A DNA stretch of 46,632 bases from Saliterribacillus persicus (GTDB lineage Bacteria > Bacillota > Bacilli > Bacillales > Amphibacillaceae). The stretch covers positions 1-46,632 of the forward strand of contig NZ_QPJJ01000021.1 in the NCBI RefSeq assembly GCF_003337485.1. The letters are read 5' to 3'. The stretch's first letter is position 1; the number at the start of each line of letters is the position of its first letter. Shown piece after piece: positions 15,063 through 22,935 of this stretch. Below the pieces are notes generated by a model. It was not told where the DNA came from. It saw only the letters and a program-made list of their open reading frames with translations, and made no database searches. Made by a program: the position numbers and the translations under genes.

Positions 15063-15908
15063 TTAAGAAGGTTTATTATAGATTACTTTATCTTTTCCTG
15101 GATAGGTTACATTAAAGGTTTTTCCGTCGGTTTGGACTGTAATCGTTCCTACTTTTGCAGTCGAGTATACGGTGCTTCCGCTTTTTATTAGGTTTGTTAT
15201 GGTACTTGCTACTGGGTGGCCAAACGGATTGTTTACCTCATAAGAAATAACCGCGACACTCGGGTTTACTTTTTCTAGAAATTGATAACTTGTTGAAGTC
15301 TTTGAGCCGTGATGCGCTACTTTTAAAATTTCTGCCTCGATTTGGTGATTTTTAAGTAGGCGCTGTTCCTCTTGACGTGTGATGTCTGCTGTTAGTAAAA
15401 AATCGATCGCTCCATAACTTAAAAGAATGGCAATCGAATTTTCGTTCATTGATCTAGTTTTTTCAACTGTATTTAAAAAGGTTAAGCTAATCCCGTCGTC
15501 TAGCTTTATGGCTTGATTCATTCTTGGATTTGAGACAGGAATTCTCTTCATAAGTCGCTTCGATTTATAGGAGAGGTACGTTTTGGTGAAGTGCGGAATA
15601 TCAATCTCCATTATCTTCTCAACTGGAAGCGTGTCGATCACATCGATTAATCCCCCTATATGGTCAAAATCAGGATGCGTCGCGATCATCGTATCAAGCT
15701 TTTCCACGTTCCTTTTTTCCAAAAAATGAAGAAGCATCTTGCCTTTATCTGGCGGTCCACCATCAATTAGAATGTGTTCCTTATTTGGGGTTTCTATTAG
15801 AATGCTGTCACCTTGACCGATATCAATGAAATCGACTTTTAGCTCCGCTTCTGCTTTTACGGGAACCATAACTGCTAGACTAAGTAGTAGTATGAAAAAA
15901 CTGCGCAT
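15063..15908 (-). CDS. Secreted ComEC-type metallo-beta-lactamase-fold hydrolase
   Basis: A 281-residue protein with an N-terminal signal peptide (MRSFFILLLSLAVMVPVKAEA, cleavage near residue 20). The mature part is an MBL-fold domain of the ComEC C-terminal type. Visible are DIGQGDSILIETP, the metal-binding ATHPDFDHIGG (HxDxDH-like motif) at about 77-87, TADITRQE near 174, KVAHHGSKTS near 197 and FGHPV near 229. All metal ligands appear present. It may be a secreted phosphodiesterase or nuclease; such stand-alone proteins are common in Bacillaceae and mostly uncharacterised. AAGGAGT precedes the ATG by about six bases. Confidence 0.85.
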   Translation of the reverse strand: MRSFFILLLSLAVMVPVKAEAELKVDFIDIGQGDSILIETPNKEHILIDGGPPDKGKMLLHFLEKRNVEKLDTMIATHPDFDHIGGLIDVIDTLPVEKIMEIDIPHFTKTYLSYKSKRLMKRIPVSNPRMNQAIKLDDGISLTFLNTVEKTRSMNENSIAILLSYGAIDFLLTADITRQEEQRLLKNHQIEAEILKVAHHGSKTSTSYQFLEKVNPSVAVISYEVNNPFGHPVASTITNLIKSGSTVYSTAKVGTITVQTDGKTFNVTYPGKDKVIYNKPS

Positions 15909-15977
15909 GGGATAACTCCTTATCGTGATAATCTACTGTTATTATCACCGAAGTGTGCATTGTTATCCTTATTATGG

Positions 15978-16090
15978 TTTATCCGCGAAATTTCCTATAT
16001 ATCCGCGGTTCAGGACACAAATCCGCAATATTTTTCATATATCAGCGAAAATTCCTATATATCCGCGAGTTCAAAAATATAGCCGCGAAA
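15978..16090. repeat. Degenerate 20-bp tandem array, family B (6 units)
   Basis: The core ATCCGCG (variants ATCCGCA, ATCAGCG) starts at 15981, 16001, 16021, 16041 and 16061, exactly 20 bp apart, with a sixth, AGCCGCG, at 16081. Around it TATAT and AATTTCC are often shared while other bases vary. The array lies between the divergent-facing ends of the MBL gene's promoter side and the clpE terminator. Frames across it give peptide-like repeats that are not genes. Confidence 0.85.
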
Positions 16091-16124
16091 AAAAGCTCCA
16101 GAACTAAAATCAGTCTGGAGCTTT
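16091..16124 (-). terminator. Terminator of clpE
   Basis: AAAGCTCCAGA (16092-16102) pairs with TCTGGAGCTTT (16114-16124) over a loop of 11 bases. On the minus strand it is followed by a T-run (complement of 16087-16094). It lies just below the clpE stop codon. Confidence 0.85.
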
Positions 16125-16136
16125 CCCCTTTTTAAA

Positions 16137-18260
16137 TTATGCTTTTAATACTTGTATCACATCATCAACAAGCTCTACTTTAATTTCTGTTACATCTTCT
16201 TCGTCTAAAATTAGCTCGGTGATGCCGTCTTCAATCTGATCCTGAATTACGCGGCGTAATGGTCTCGCACCAAATCTTGGATCATAACCCTTATCTGCAA
16301 GAACTTTTTTAGCCTCAGTTGAGACCGTGATGTTATAGCCTTCTTCTTTTAGATTTTCTGATAGCTCATCAAGCATTAAGTCAACAATTTCAAGTAAGTC
16401 TTTTTGCTCTAATTCGTTGAACGGAATGATCGCATCAAATCGGTTTAGAAATTCTGGTTTGAAGTACGTACTTAAGTTTTCAAGTGTTGATACTGCTTCA
16501 TTATTATCACTATTGAACCCAACAGTAATATTTTTCACGCCTGTTCCTGCGTTACTTGTCATGATAATTACTGTTTCTTTAAAGCTAACAGTTCGACCAT
16601 GTCCATCCGTTAAGTGACCATCTTCCATAATTTGCAGGAACATATTTTGAACATCTGGATGTGCTTTTTCGATTTCATCTAACAAGATAATGCTATATGG
16701 GTTCCGGCGAACACGTTCTGTTAATTGACCCGCTTCCTCGTGACCAACATAGCCTGGAGGAGAACCAATAATTTTCGATACCGAATGTCTCTCCATATAT
16801 TCACTCATATCTAATCGAATTAAGGATTCTTTTGTTCCAAATAGTTCTTTTGCTAGTGCTTTGGTTAATTCCGTTTTACCCACACCAGTTTGACCGACAA
16901 ATAAGAAGGAGCCAATTGGTCTGTGCTTCGATTTTAAGCCTGCTCGACTTCTGCGGATAGCCTTAGAAACCTTTTGTACGGCTACCTCTTGACCAATAAC
17001 ATGCTCAGATAAACTCTCAGCTAAATGCTTCATTTTTGCTTGTTCATCTGACTGTATTTTTTGAACAGGAATACCTGTTTTCTCCTCGATAATTTGTTGG
17101 ATTAACACAACATTTACTTCTTCTTTTGGCTCATCGTTTGTTTCTTCTAACTTTTTCTCTAACTTCAGCTCTTGATGTCTCAAATTAGCAGCACGCTCAT
17201 AATCTTCTTTTTCCGCTGCTTCCATTTTCTCTTTACCAAGCTCATCTAGCCGCTTTTGAATTGTATCTTTATCATTTTCTGTAAAGGTTAGATTTAGTCG
17301 TGCACCAGCTTCATCCATCAAATCGATCGCTTTATCTGGCAAGAATCGATCTTGCAAATATCGTTTCGATAACGTTACTGCTGCATGAATCGCTTCATCT
17401 GAATAGGAAACCTGATGGTACTTCTCATAACGCTCTTTTAACCCCTGTAAAATTTGTTCTGCTTCTTCAAGCGTTGGCTCTTTTACAATGATTGGTTGAA
17501 AACGTCGCTCTAATGCGGCATCTTTTTCAATTTGGCGATACTCTTTTAAGGTTGTAGCTCCGATTAATTGCAATTCACCTCGGGCTAAAGCTGGTTTTAA
17601 AATGTTTCCAGCGTCCATTTGCGAGCCTTCTGTACTTCCTGCTCCAACTAATAGGTGAATCTCATCAACAAAAAGAATCACATTTTGTCTCTCTTGAAGC
17701 TCAGTCACTAACTGCTTCATGCGCTCCTCAAATTGACCACGAATACCCGTATTCGCAACTAAAGAAGCTACATCTAATAAATAGATTTCTTTATCTAAAA
17801 GCTTCGTTGGTACATTTCCTTCTACAACCTTTGAGGCAAGTCCTTCAGCGATAGCCGTTTTACCTACCCCCGGCTCACCTATTAATACAGGGTTGTTTTT
17901 TCCTCTACGGTTAAGAGTTTCCATCACTCGTTTTACTTCTTTATCTCGTCCAATTACCGGATCGATTAAACCAGCTTTTGCTGCATTGGTTAAATTTTTT
18001 CCTAGTTCATCTAATAAGCCGCCTCCACCATTATTAGGTGCGTTCTCCTGAACTTGTGGGCCTTGTTTTTGCGCTCCACCTCCGAAGAAGTGGTCAAAAT
18101 CCATATTTCCCTGGTTACCAAACATACCAGATGGATGCTTCATTTTACCTTGTATTTCTTGAAAACATGTTTGACATACATGTAATTGCTCTGTTTTATC
18201 ATCTAATCGAAGGGTAACATTTATAGTAGCTGGACGAGTTCCACACTGTTGACATTTCAT
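16137..18260 (-). CDS. clpE: ATP-dependent Clp protease ATPase subunit ClpE
   Basis: A 707-residue Hsp100/Clp ATPase of the ClpE type. The N-terminal zinc finger has Cys3, Cys6, Cys29 and Cys32 ([17 protein letters not shown]). AAA-1 follows with Walker A GEPGVGKT and Walker B VDEIHLL; a UVR-like coiled coil lies at about 330-370 ([18 protein letters not shown]); AAA-2 has GQTGVGKT and [10 protein letters not shown]. It unfolds damaged proteins and hands them to ClpP; in B. subtilis it also helps remove the repressor CtsR after heat shock. There is no neighbour in its operon. The promoter carries two CtsR boxes. The length equals the family norm. Confidence 0.97.
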   Translation of the reverse strand: MKCQQCGTRPATINVTLRLDDKTEQLHVCQTCFQEIQGKMKHPSGMFGNQGNMDFDHFFGGGAQKQGPQVQENAPNNGGGGLLDELGKNLTNAAKAGLIDPVIGRDKEVKRVMETLNRRGKNNPVLIGEPGVGKTAIAEGLASKVVEGNVPTKLLDKEIYLLDVASLVANTGIRGQFEERMKQLVTELQERQNVILFVDEIHLLVGAGSTEGSQMDAGNILKPALARGELQLIGATTLKEYRQIEKDAALERRFQPIIVKEPTLEEAEQILQGLKERYEKYHQVSYSDEAIHAAVTLSKRYLQDRFLPDKAIDLMDEAGARLNLTFTENDKDTIQKRLDELGKEKMEAAEKEDYERAANLRHQELKLEKKLEETNDEPKEEVNVVLIQQIIEEKTGIPVQKIQSDEQAKMKHLAESLSEHVIGQEVAVQKVSKAIRRSRAGLKSKHRPIGSFLFVGQTGVGKTELTKALAKELFGTKESLIRLDMSEYMERHSVSKIIGSPPGYVGHEEAGQLTERVRRNPYSIILLDEIEKAHPDVQNMFLQIMEDGHLTDGHGRTVSFKETVIIMTSNAGTGVKNITVGFNSDNNEAVSTLENLSTYFKPEFLNRFDAIIPFNELEQKDLLEIVDLMLDELSENLKEEGYNITVSTEAKKVLADKGYDPRFGARPLRRVIQDQIEDGITELILDEEDVTEIKVELVDDVIQVLKA

Positions 18261-18298
18261 GTTTATCTTCCTCCTTCAATGGTAAGATCAAAATTTAG

Positions 18299-18315
18299 TT
18301 TGACTATCTTTGACC
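18299..18315 (-). promoter_or_regulatory. CtsR operator below the clpE promoter
   Basis: On the minus strand GGTCAAA-GAT-AGTCAAA, a near-exact match to the CtsR heptanucleotide direct repeat (A/GGTCAAA-NAN-A/GGTCAAA). It lies about 7-24 bases below the predicted transcription start and should block elongation or open-complex formation when CtsR is bound. Confidence 0.9.
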
Positions 18316-18328
18316 TTTTCTGATTCTT

Positions 18329-18357
18329 ATTATACTCTGACCTATTTTGACTTTCAA
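18329..18357 (-). promoter_or_regulatory. SigA promoter of clpE with embedded CtsR box
   Basis: On the minus strand TTGAAA (18352-18357) and TATAAT (18329-18334) are separated by exactly 17 bases, a near-consensus SigA promoter. The spacer holds a second CtsR-like repeat, AGTCAAA-ATA-GGTCAGA (18336-18352), with one mismatch from consensus. Promoter and operator are therefore superimposed. Confidence 0.9.
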
Positions 18358-18494
18358 GAGTTTTGCTTTGAATTTTAATTCCTCGCTATAAAGCATTGAA
18401 TATAAAGGCTTTTTGCAGTTTTTCAAATTCTAAGGATGATATATTTCACCTGTCAGTTAACGAAAAATTTTTAATATTGGTTAAACAGTCGCAT

Positions 18495-18645
18495 ACTTTT
18501 GTCATGAAACTTTCTTATTTTGTTATGAATCCTCTTCGTTTGGCCATGAACTCTCCTAGTAGTGTCATGAAGCCTTTTAATTTGGCCATGAACACCCCGA
18601 GTATTGTCATGAAGCTCCATCATTTGGCCATGAATCCTAGCAGAT
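18495..18645. repeat. Degenerate 21-bp tandem array, family C, first locus (7 units)
   Basis: The core (G)NCATGAA starts at 18501, 18522, 18543, 18564, 18585, 18606 and 18627, exactly 21 bp apart. From 18543 on, units alternate between TTTGGCCATGAA and a GTCATGAA form, a 42-bp higher-order period. The nine bases between cores vary. The region lies between clpE and the chemotaxis-transducer gene terminator. The open frame across it translates to seven-residue repeats and is not considered a gene. Confidence 0.9.
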
Positions 18646-18664
18646 AAAATTTCCCCTTATAAAT

Positions 18665-18694
18665 AAAAAAACTTCTGCGTCTAAGGCACAGAAG
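18665..18694 (-). terminator. Terminator of the PAS chemotaxis gene
   Basis: CTTCTGCGTC (18672-18681) pairs with GGCACAGAAG (18685-18694) with small mismatches in the middle, followed on the minus strand by seven T's. It sits 12 bases below the stop codon of the transducer gene. Confidence 0.85.
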
Positions 18695-18706
18695 GAAAGC
18701 TCAATG

Positions 18707-19615
18707 CTATAGAGTTTTAAGGAAATCTTTTGCTTGGTCTTCTAAAGTTTCAGAAGCTTGTTTAATCTCATCAAATTTCTCAACGGTTTTATTAATTTGT
18801 TCTGCACTTGTGTCTATTTTTTCGCCGATAGTTTCAATACTTTTTGTCGCCAAATCGATTTTATCGATTATTGTATCGACATTATCTTTTACTTCATTAA
18901 TAGAAAGAGAAACCTTTTCAGATAGCTTGCGGACTTCTTTGGCTACCACATTAAACCCTAAACCATGCTCACCAGCTCTCGCTGCTTCTATTGCTGCGTT
19001 CAGTGCCAATAGATTCGTTTGAGAGGCGATTTCTCGAATCGTCTGGACAACATCCGTGATTGAATTTGCTTGTCTCTGCAATTCTTTTAAATTATTACGA
19101 TTTGCTTCTGAATCATTTTGGATATGCTGCATATTTTCAAAGAAAATATGACTGTCCTTCATTCCACTATTCGATTGTATATTTAAATTTACGGACATTT
19201 CTTGAAGCTCTTCCGCCATTTTCAAGCTTGCTTCCTGTCTTTCTGTGATATCTGTGGCAATTTTCACAACACCAATAACAGTTTGACCATCATCCGATAA
19301 CACAGGCATATAAGTTGCCTCTAACCAAATTTTATTTTGACTGGCATCCATCCGTTCAATCTTATCTTGAAATTTTTCTCCCCGTCTTAAATTATTCCAA
19401 AACTCGTCATAGCGAGCACTATTAACAAAGTCAGGAAAGCAAAAACTTGCATGCTTCATGCCTATCATTTCTTCTTTTTGATATCCCATTGTTTGAGCGA
19501 ATAAATCATTTACATACTCTACTTCTTTATCCAAATTAAACTGAATGATTGCTAGATTGCTAGTTATCGCTTCTAGCATATGCTTTTCTGTTACGGTTTC
19601 TAGTTGTTTATTCAT
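18707..19615 (-). CDS. Soluble PAS-domain methyl-accepting chemotaxis protein
   Basis: A 302-residue chemotaxis transducer without membrane segments. Residues about 10-130 form a PAS/PAC sensor ([20 protein letters not shown], then [19 protein letters not shown]), followed by a short coiled-coil signalling domain. It carries the hairpin tip [20 protein letters not shown], which contacts CheA and CheW. The helix arms are short compared with membrane transducers, as in other cytoplasmic receptors. It could sense redox state or a small ligand through PAS; no cofactor residue can be assigned. It is a single gene with its own terminator. The start at 19615 lacks a strong ribosome site but has AGCTTAACATG context. 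Confidence 0.9.
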   Translation of the reverse strand: MNKQLETVTEKHMLEAITSNLAIIQFNLDKEVEYVNDLFAQTMGYQKEEMIGMKHASFCFPDFVNSARYDEFWNNLRRGEKFQDKIERMDASQNKIWLEATYMPVLSDDGQTVIGVVKIATDITERQEASLKMAEELQEMSVNLNIQSNSGMKDSHIFFENMQHIQNDSEANRNNLKELQRQANSITDVVQTIREIASQTNLLALNAAIEAARAGEHGLGFNVVAKEVRKLSEKVSLSINEVKDNVDTIIDKIDLATKSIETIGEKIDTSAEQINKTVEKFDEIKQASETLEDQAKDFLKTL

Positions 19616-19756
19616 GTTAAGCTACCCCCAAATAAGTCATTCTTAATAAGATATTACCACATTTAAGTAGATAATAAGTACTAATATGCTTACTTAAGTC
19701 CTGAAATAAAATCTCCCTAAACAGTCTTTAGTCCTCTATTTTTTTAACGCATTAAA

Positions 19757-19783
19757 AAAGAGAACTCCTGTTGAGTTCTCCAA
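19757..19783 (-). terminator. Terminator of the 24-aa peptide gene
   Basis: GAGAACTC (19760-19767) pairs perfectly with GAGTTCTC (19773-19780) around a five-base loop. On the minus strand the hairpin is followed by TTTTTTAATG. It lies about 20 bases below the 24-aa peptide's stop codon. Confidence 0.85.
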
Positions 19784-19799
19784 GTTTTCATTAAATATT

Positions 19800-19874
19800 C
19801 TATATAACAACACCGAATGGAATTAATATAATCGCTACAGCTAAAATAATGATCCCCACCAACTGTTTTAGCAT
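19800..19874 (-). CDS. 24-aa hydrophobic peptide
   Basis: A tiny gene on the minus strand, starting MLKQLVGIIILAVAIILIPF and ending GVVI. The peptide is essentially one transmembrane helix with a short basic N-terminus. TAGGGGGAC lies about eight bases before the ATG, and a strong terminator follows the stop. It sits alone between the chemotaxis gene and the divergent TPR gene. A dedicated ribosome site and terminator argue for a real gene. Similar short peptides in Firmicutes include membrane toxins and stress peptides; no family was recognised, and antisense control is not evident. Confidence 0.6.
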   Translation of the reverse strand: MLKQLVGIIILAVAIILIPFGVVI

Positions 19875-20051
19875 GTACTGTCCCCCTACTTTTTACTTCA
19901 TGATAGCATAGGCTTTATCTCTTTTCCTATAGGTTGGAGGAAAACCTTACAAACAATTTACAAAACTAGCTTTAAATTTGTTAATATACATGAAAACAAT
20001 TATCTATGTTAAGATGATTTTAGAAATAAATCAAAGGAGATGTGCTTATAT

Positions 20052-21437
20052 ATGAACGATTTAACTTTGCATATTCGCAAGAAATCCGTCAATACCAAGC
20101 CTAGAAAGCTTTATCTCTATAAACAAGGAAAAATATTAGAAACCACCGATAAGTCCGGAAAGCACTATTACTTATTTTTTTACAAAGACCACTTTATCAA
20201 TGGAGTAAAAGCTGACGCTATTTCTATATCCTCTTATTTACATCTGGCAATACGTGATGGAATTTCCTTTGACGCCTCACATCCAACCTGCGAATTATTA
20301 TTAGACAACAAAACTGACTATACCTTATCTACCTTTAATCATCTATTTAAGAAGCTACAAGAAAAGTACCCCGCGACCGAAATGCTCATCATATTATCCT
20401 TCTTTGATAGTTTTATAAAACCTGAAAAAATTCAACAATTAGCTAAGAAATTATTTTATCAATACCGACGAAATGGTCAGCTCTTTAATGCATATCGAAT
20501 GATTGCGACCTATTACCAGTTCTCACCAAAAGACTCCTTCGCAGATGATATGGTGCATGCCTTCGAATTTGAACAGAATCGCGTGCGCTATGAAGACATC
20601 TTAACCTTACACCAGACAAATAAAGACCCCTTATATGTAGAAGCAAAATGCTTCAAAGCTAATCGTACAGACTTAGACAACCAGATCCTTTTTGATATAT
20701 ACCAAGAAGAAAATCGTATAATAGATGCTTTGGCATTGCATTTAGCGACAATTGATCAGAAAATCAACAAAGATAAGCTTGATCAAATCGATCTCTTAAT
20801 TAGTGAACACCTACCAGACAAGCAACAAGGGGAAATCTGGAATGGTCTAATCGTAAAAATTAAAGATGATCCAGAACTATTGAAAATAGTAATGGAAAAA
20901 CTCTTTAAGCAGGAACAATACGAAACTTTAGCTAAGCTGTTATTTACGTATGATATAAAGTTAGATGAAAGTCAATCAGAGATGATCGCCACTTTAATTG
21001 AAAAAATTGAACCAACCATATTTTCTGGGATCGACGATATAGACCATTTATTTGACCGGCTCTATCAATTACTGGAGAATAACTCACACCAGCTTGAACT
21101 TGTAATGGAGAAGTGTTTTACACATTATCTTTCGATCTACTCTGTGTCCGAGTTAGCTGAAAAATTAGAGGGAATTGAAAATAAAGGACGTAAGCTACCA
21201 ATCACTGAAAAAATTAAAAAAATGCATGATTTGATCGATAACCCTGATCAGCAATTAACATTAGGTGAGTTATATTTAGAATTTAAACAATTAGAAAAAG
21301 CGATCAGCTGCTTTGAGTGGGAAATGGAGCTATCACCTAATGACAAAAAACCACTTCAATATTTATATAAAACCTATCAAGCAATGGGAAATAAAGTGGA
21401 AGCAAATAACTTTAAACAACTACTGATGAATCTATAA
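20052..21437 (+). CDS. Tetratricopeptide-repeat protein of unknown function
   Basis: A soluble 461-residue protein, mostly helical. A C-terminal TPR-like helix pair is visible (TLGELYLEFKQLEKAISCFE, then LSPNDKKPLQYLYKTYQAMG, about 410-450). The central part is helical-repeat-like (KLFYQYRRNGQLFNAYRMIA near 145-165). The N-terminal 70 residues form a distinct basic, Tyr-rich domain. I do not know its function; it may be a scaffold. Of two ATGs (20040 and 20052), the second has a workable spacing of 12 bases to AAGGAG at 20034-20039, while the first touches the site, so the second is used. A terminator follows. It stands alone in its orientation. Confidence 0.75.
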   Translation: MNDLTLHIRKKSVNTKPRKLYLYKQGKILETTDKSGKHYYLFFYKDHFINGVKADAISISSYLHLAIRDGISFDASHPTCELLLDNKTDYTLSTFNHLFKKLQEKYPATEMLIILSFFDSFIKPEKIQQLAKKLFYQYRRNGQLFNAYRMIATYYQFSPKDSFADDMVHAFEFEQNRVRYEDILTLHQTNKDPLYVEAKCFKANRTDLDNQILFDIYQEENRIIDALALHLATIDQKINKDKLDQIDLLISEHLPDKQQGEIWNGLIVKIKDDPELLKIVMEKLFKQEQYETLAKLLFTYDIKLDESQSEMIATLIEKIEPTIFSGIDDIDHLFDRLYQLLENNSHQLELVMEKCFTHYLSIYSVSELAEKLEGIENKGRKLPITEKIKKMHDLIDNPDQQLTLGELYLEFKQLEKAISCFEWEMELSPNDKKPLQYLYKTYQAMGNKVEANNFKQLLMNL

Positions 21438-21441
21438 TTTT

Positions 21442-21475
21442 AAAAACTTGGCGGGAATCACACGCCAAGTTTTTT
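21442..21475 (+). terminator. Terminator of the TPR gene
   Basis: AAAAACTTGGCG (21442-21453) pairs with CGCCAAGTTTTTT (21463-21475) around a nine-base loop; T-run on the right arm. It lies five bases after the stop codon. Confidence 0.9.
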
Positions 21476-21598
21476 TGTTAGGTAAAAAAAATATTACCGT
21501 TGGTATTAAAGTATTTGGGTACCTTATTCACGTTTTAAATGTGAAATAAACAAAGAGATTATAGACTAGTTATGTTGTTTATTATGAGAGTAATCGTG

Positions 21599-21885
21599 TG
21601 CAAGGAAATCGCTTCAGCTGTCCACTTCCCTTTCCGTGGGGTTTTCCCTTCAGCTAACTTTTCCAAGCATAGATCGCTTGAAAAAGTGGATCTTCAGGAA
21701 AAACGGTTCCACAGGAGTGAAAGTGGACGCCTACGCTGAATCAACATAGTGGAGGCCGTCTGTTTCCACTCCTACGGGATGATTTTCGTCAAAGATCCAC
21801 TTTGGAAAGTGACCTTTGCTTACCAAAGTTAGCTTAGGCGAAAATCCCGTGGAAAGGGAAGCAGACAGTCGGAACGATTGCTAAT
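21599..21885. repeat. Long inverted-repeat element of about 290 bp
   Basis: Two imperfect arms of about 130-140 bases face each other around a centre near 21730-21760. The outer parts read TCCACTTCCCTTTCCGTGGG on the left and CCCGTGGAAAGGGAAGCAGA on the right. Inner parts pair around AGTGGATCTTCAGG and TCAAAGATCCACT, and around ACAGGAGTGAAAGTGG and CCACTCCTACGGG. No open frame spans it. It is most like the interspersed repeats of Bacillaceae genomes: a MITE-like element or a large structured RNA. It sits between the TPR gene and the glycosylase terminator. Confidence 0.75.
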
Positions 21886-21904
21886 CATCATATTTAGTCA
21901 TAAA

Positions 21905-21950
21905 AACACCCCCAAATGTTAGATTGTTTGGACTAACTTTTGGGGGTGGC
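21905..21950. terminator. Terminator of the glycosylase gene
   Basis: CACCCCCAAATGTTAG (21907-21922) pairs with CTAACTTTTGGGGGTG (21931-21946) with one mismatch. On the minus strand it is followed by TTTTTAT, and on the plus strand by a delayed T-run. It ends leftward transcription from the glycosylase gene. Confidence 0.8.
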
Positions 21951-21981
21951 TCATTTTTTCCCGGTTTTCTAACATCCTATT

Positions 21982-22851
21982 TTAATCTTCTATACTACGC
22001 CATAACGTCATCGTGGCATACGACCTGTAGGGCATCCACCTTTCGTTCCATTCATCCATCTCTGGGTAGGTTGGTCTTTTTTCTAGTTCAAATTCATTCT
22101 TCAAGGCTTGCTGGATTGCAATATCTGCTTTAGGAAATAAATCTGCACGACCAAGGCCAAATAACAACCAATTTTCAATTGTCCAGGCCCCAATACCTCT
22201 TACCTTTAGAAGTTGATCAAAAATTTCAGCATCTGGAAGTCCTGCTAATTCATCTAAATCTAGCTGCTTATCTACCATTAGTTTGGCAGTATCAATAATA
22301 TATTCTGCTTTACGTTTACTGAACTGCAGGGAGGTTAACTGATCATACTCTAAAGCTGCCACTTCCTTAGGACTCGGATAGCACCAGACACCGTTCTTTT
22401 GATGTCCAAATGTATGAACAAACCTTGATGTCAGTGTTTGAGAAAAAGCCATATTAAGCTGCTGGTGTATTATTACCTTCACTAAACAGCCAAATAAATC
22501 AAACTCTCTAACAATGGGTGTATACCGATGCTTTTTAAATAGAGGAGCTAGCGAGGTCTCTTTGAAAAAATTATCAATTTGAGCAAGATCCACATCCCAC
22601 TGAAAAAGCTCTGAAATTTTAGCAAGAACAGCCTTTTTTTGATTTTCGTTTTCTCCTTCTATTAAAAATACAGGCTTTTTTATTGTTCCAATCGCTTGAA
22701 CCGTTGCGACAACAACCTCTTCCTCTACACTTATCGGTACGTAAATTGTTTTCGTATCCATGTCGATTTTATTTAAATCATCAAACGCTAATCTGCGCAT
22801 GCTGTAATCAAAATCATAAGGGAAATCAAGCTTTATCTCTTCTCTCCACAT
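21982..22851 (-). CDS. yfjP: DNA-3-methyladenine glycosylase II (AlkA/YfjP type)
   Basis: A 289-residue base-excision glycosylase of the HhH-GPD superfamily that removes alkylated purines. The helix-hairpin-helix LKVRGIGAWTIENWLLFGLG is followed by ADLFPKADIAIQQAL, whose Asp is the expected catalytic residue. The N-terminal 90 residues form the AlkA-type N domain (YDFDYSMRRLAFDDLN). Length and domain layout match B. subtilis YfjP. Two ATGs exist (22857 and 22851); AAAGGAAG suits the second at seven bases, so that one is used. It is divergent from ppx with a spacer of about 80 bases; control may be shared. Confidence 0.9.
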   Translation of the reverse strand: MWREEIKLDFPYDFDYSMRRLAFDDLNKIDMDTKTIYVPISVEEEVVVATVQAIGTIKKPVFLIEGENENQKKAVLAKISELFQWDVDLAQIDNFFKETSLAPLFKKHRYTPIVREFDLFGCLVKVIIHQQLNMAFSQTLTSRFVHTFGHQKNGVWCYPSPKEVAALEYDQLTSLQFSKRKAEYIIDTAKLMVDKQLDLDELAGLPDAEIFDQLLKVRGIGAWTIENWLLFGLGRADLFPKADIAIQQALKNEFELEKRPTYPEMDEWNERWMPYRSYATMTLWRSIED

Positions 22852-22935
22852 TAGCATCTTCCTTTCTTTTATTTAAGCATACCCGTATTATGATATACTT
22901 TAACCAACGAATACAATGAAAAGCAGGTGGCATCG

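Noticed and set aside
15978-16090. CRISPR array
   Set aside because: Units are only 20 bp including filler, repeats are degenerate, and no cas gene is near. The same holds for the 21-bp arrays.
15925-16135. Two overlapping frames across the ATCCGCG array
   Set aside because: Both arise from the repeat; neither has a ribosome site, and they cross the clpE terminator.
18396-18647. Open frame of 83 codons across the family C array
   Set aside because: Its repeats follow from the 21-bp period being a multiple of three; no ribosome site is present and composition is set by the array.
20040-20051. Upstream ATG for the TPR gene
   Set aside because: It touches the ribosome site; the ATG 12 bases further is better spaced.
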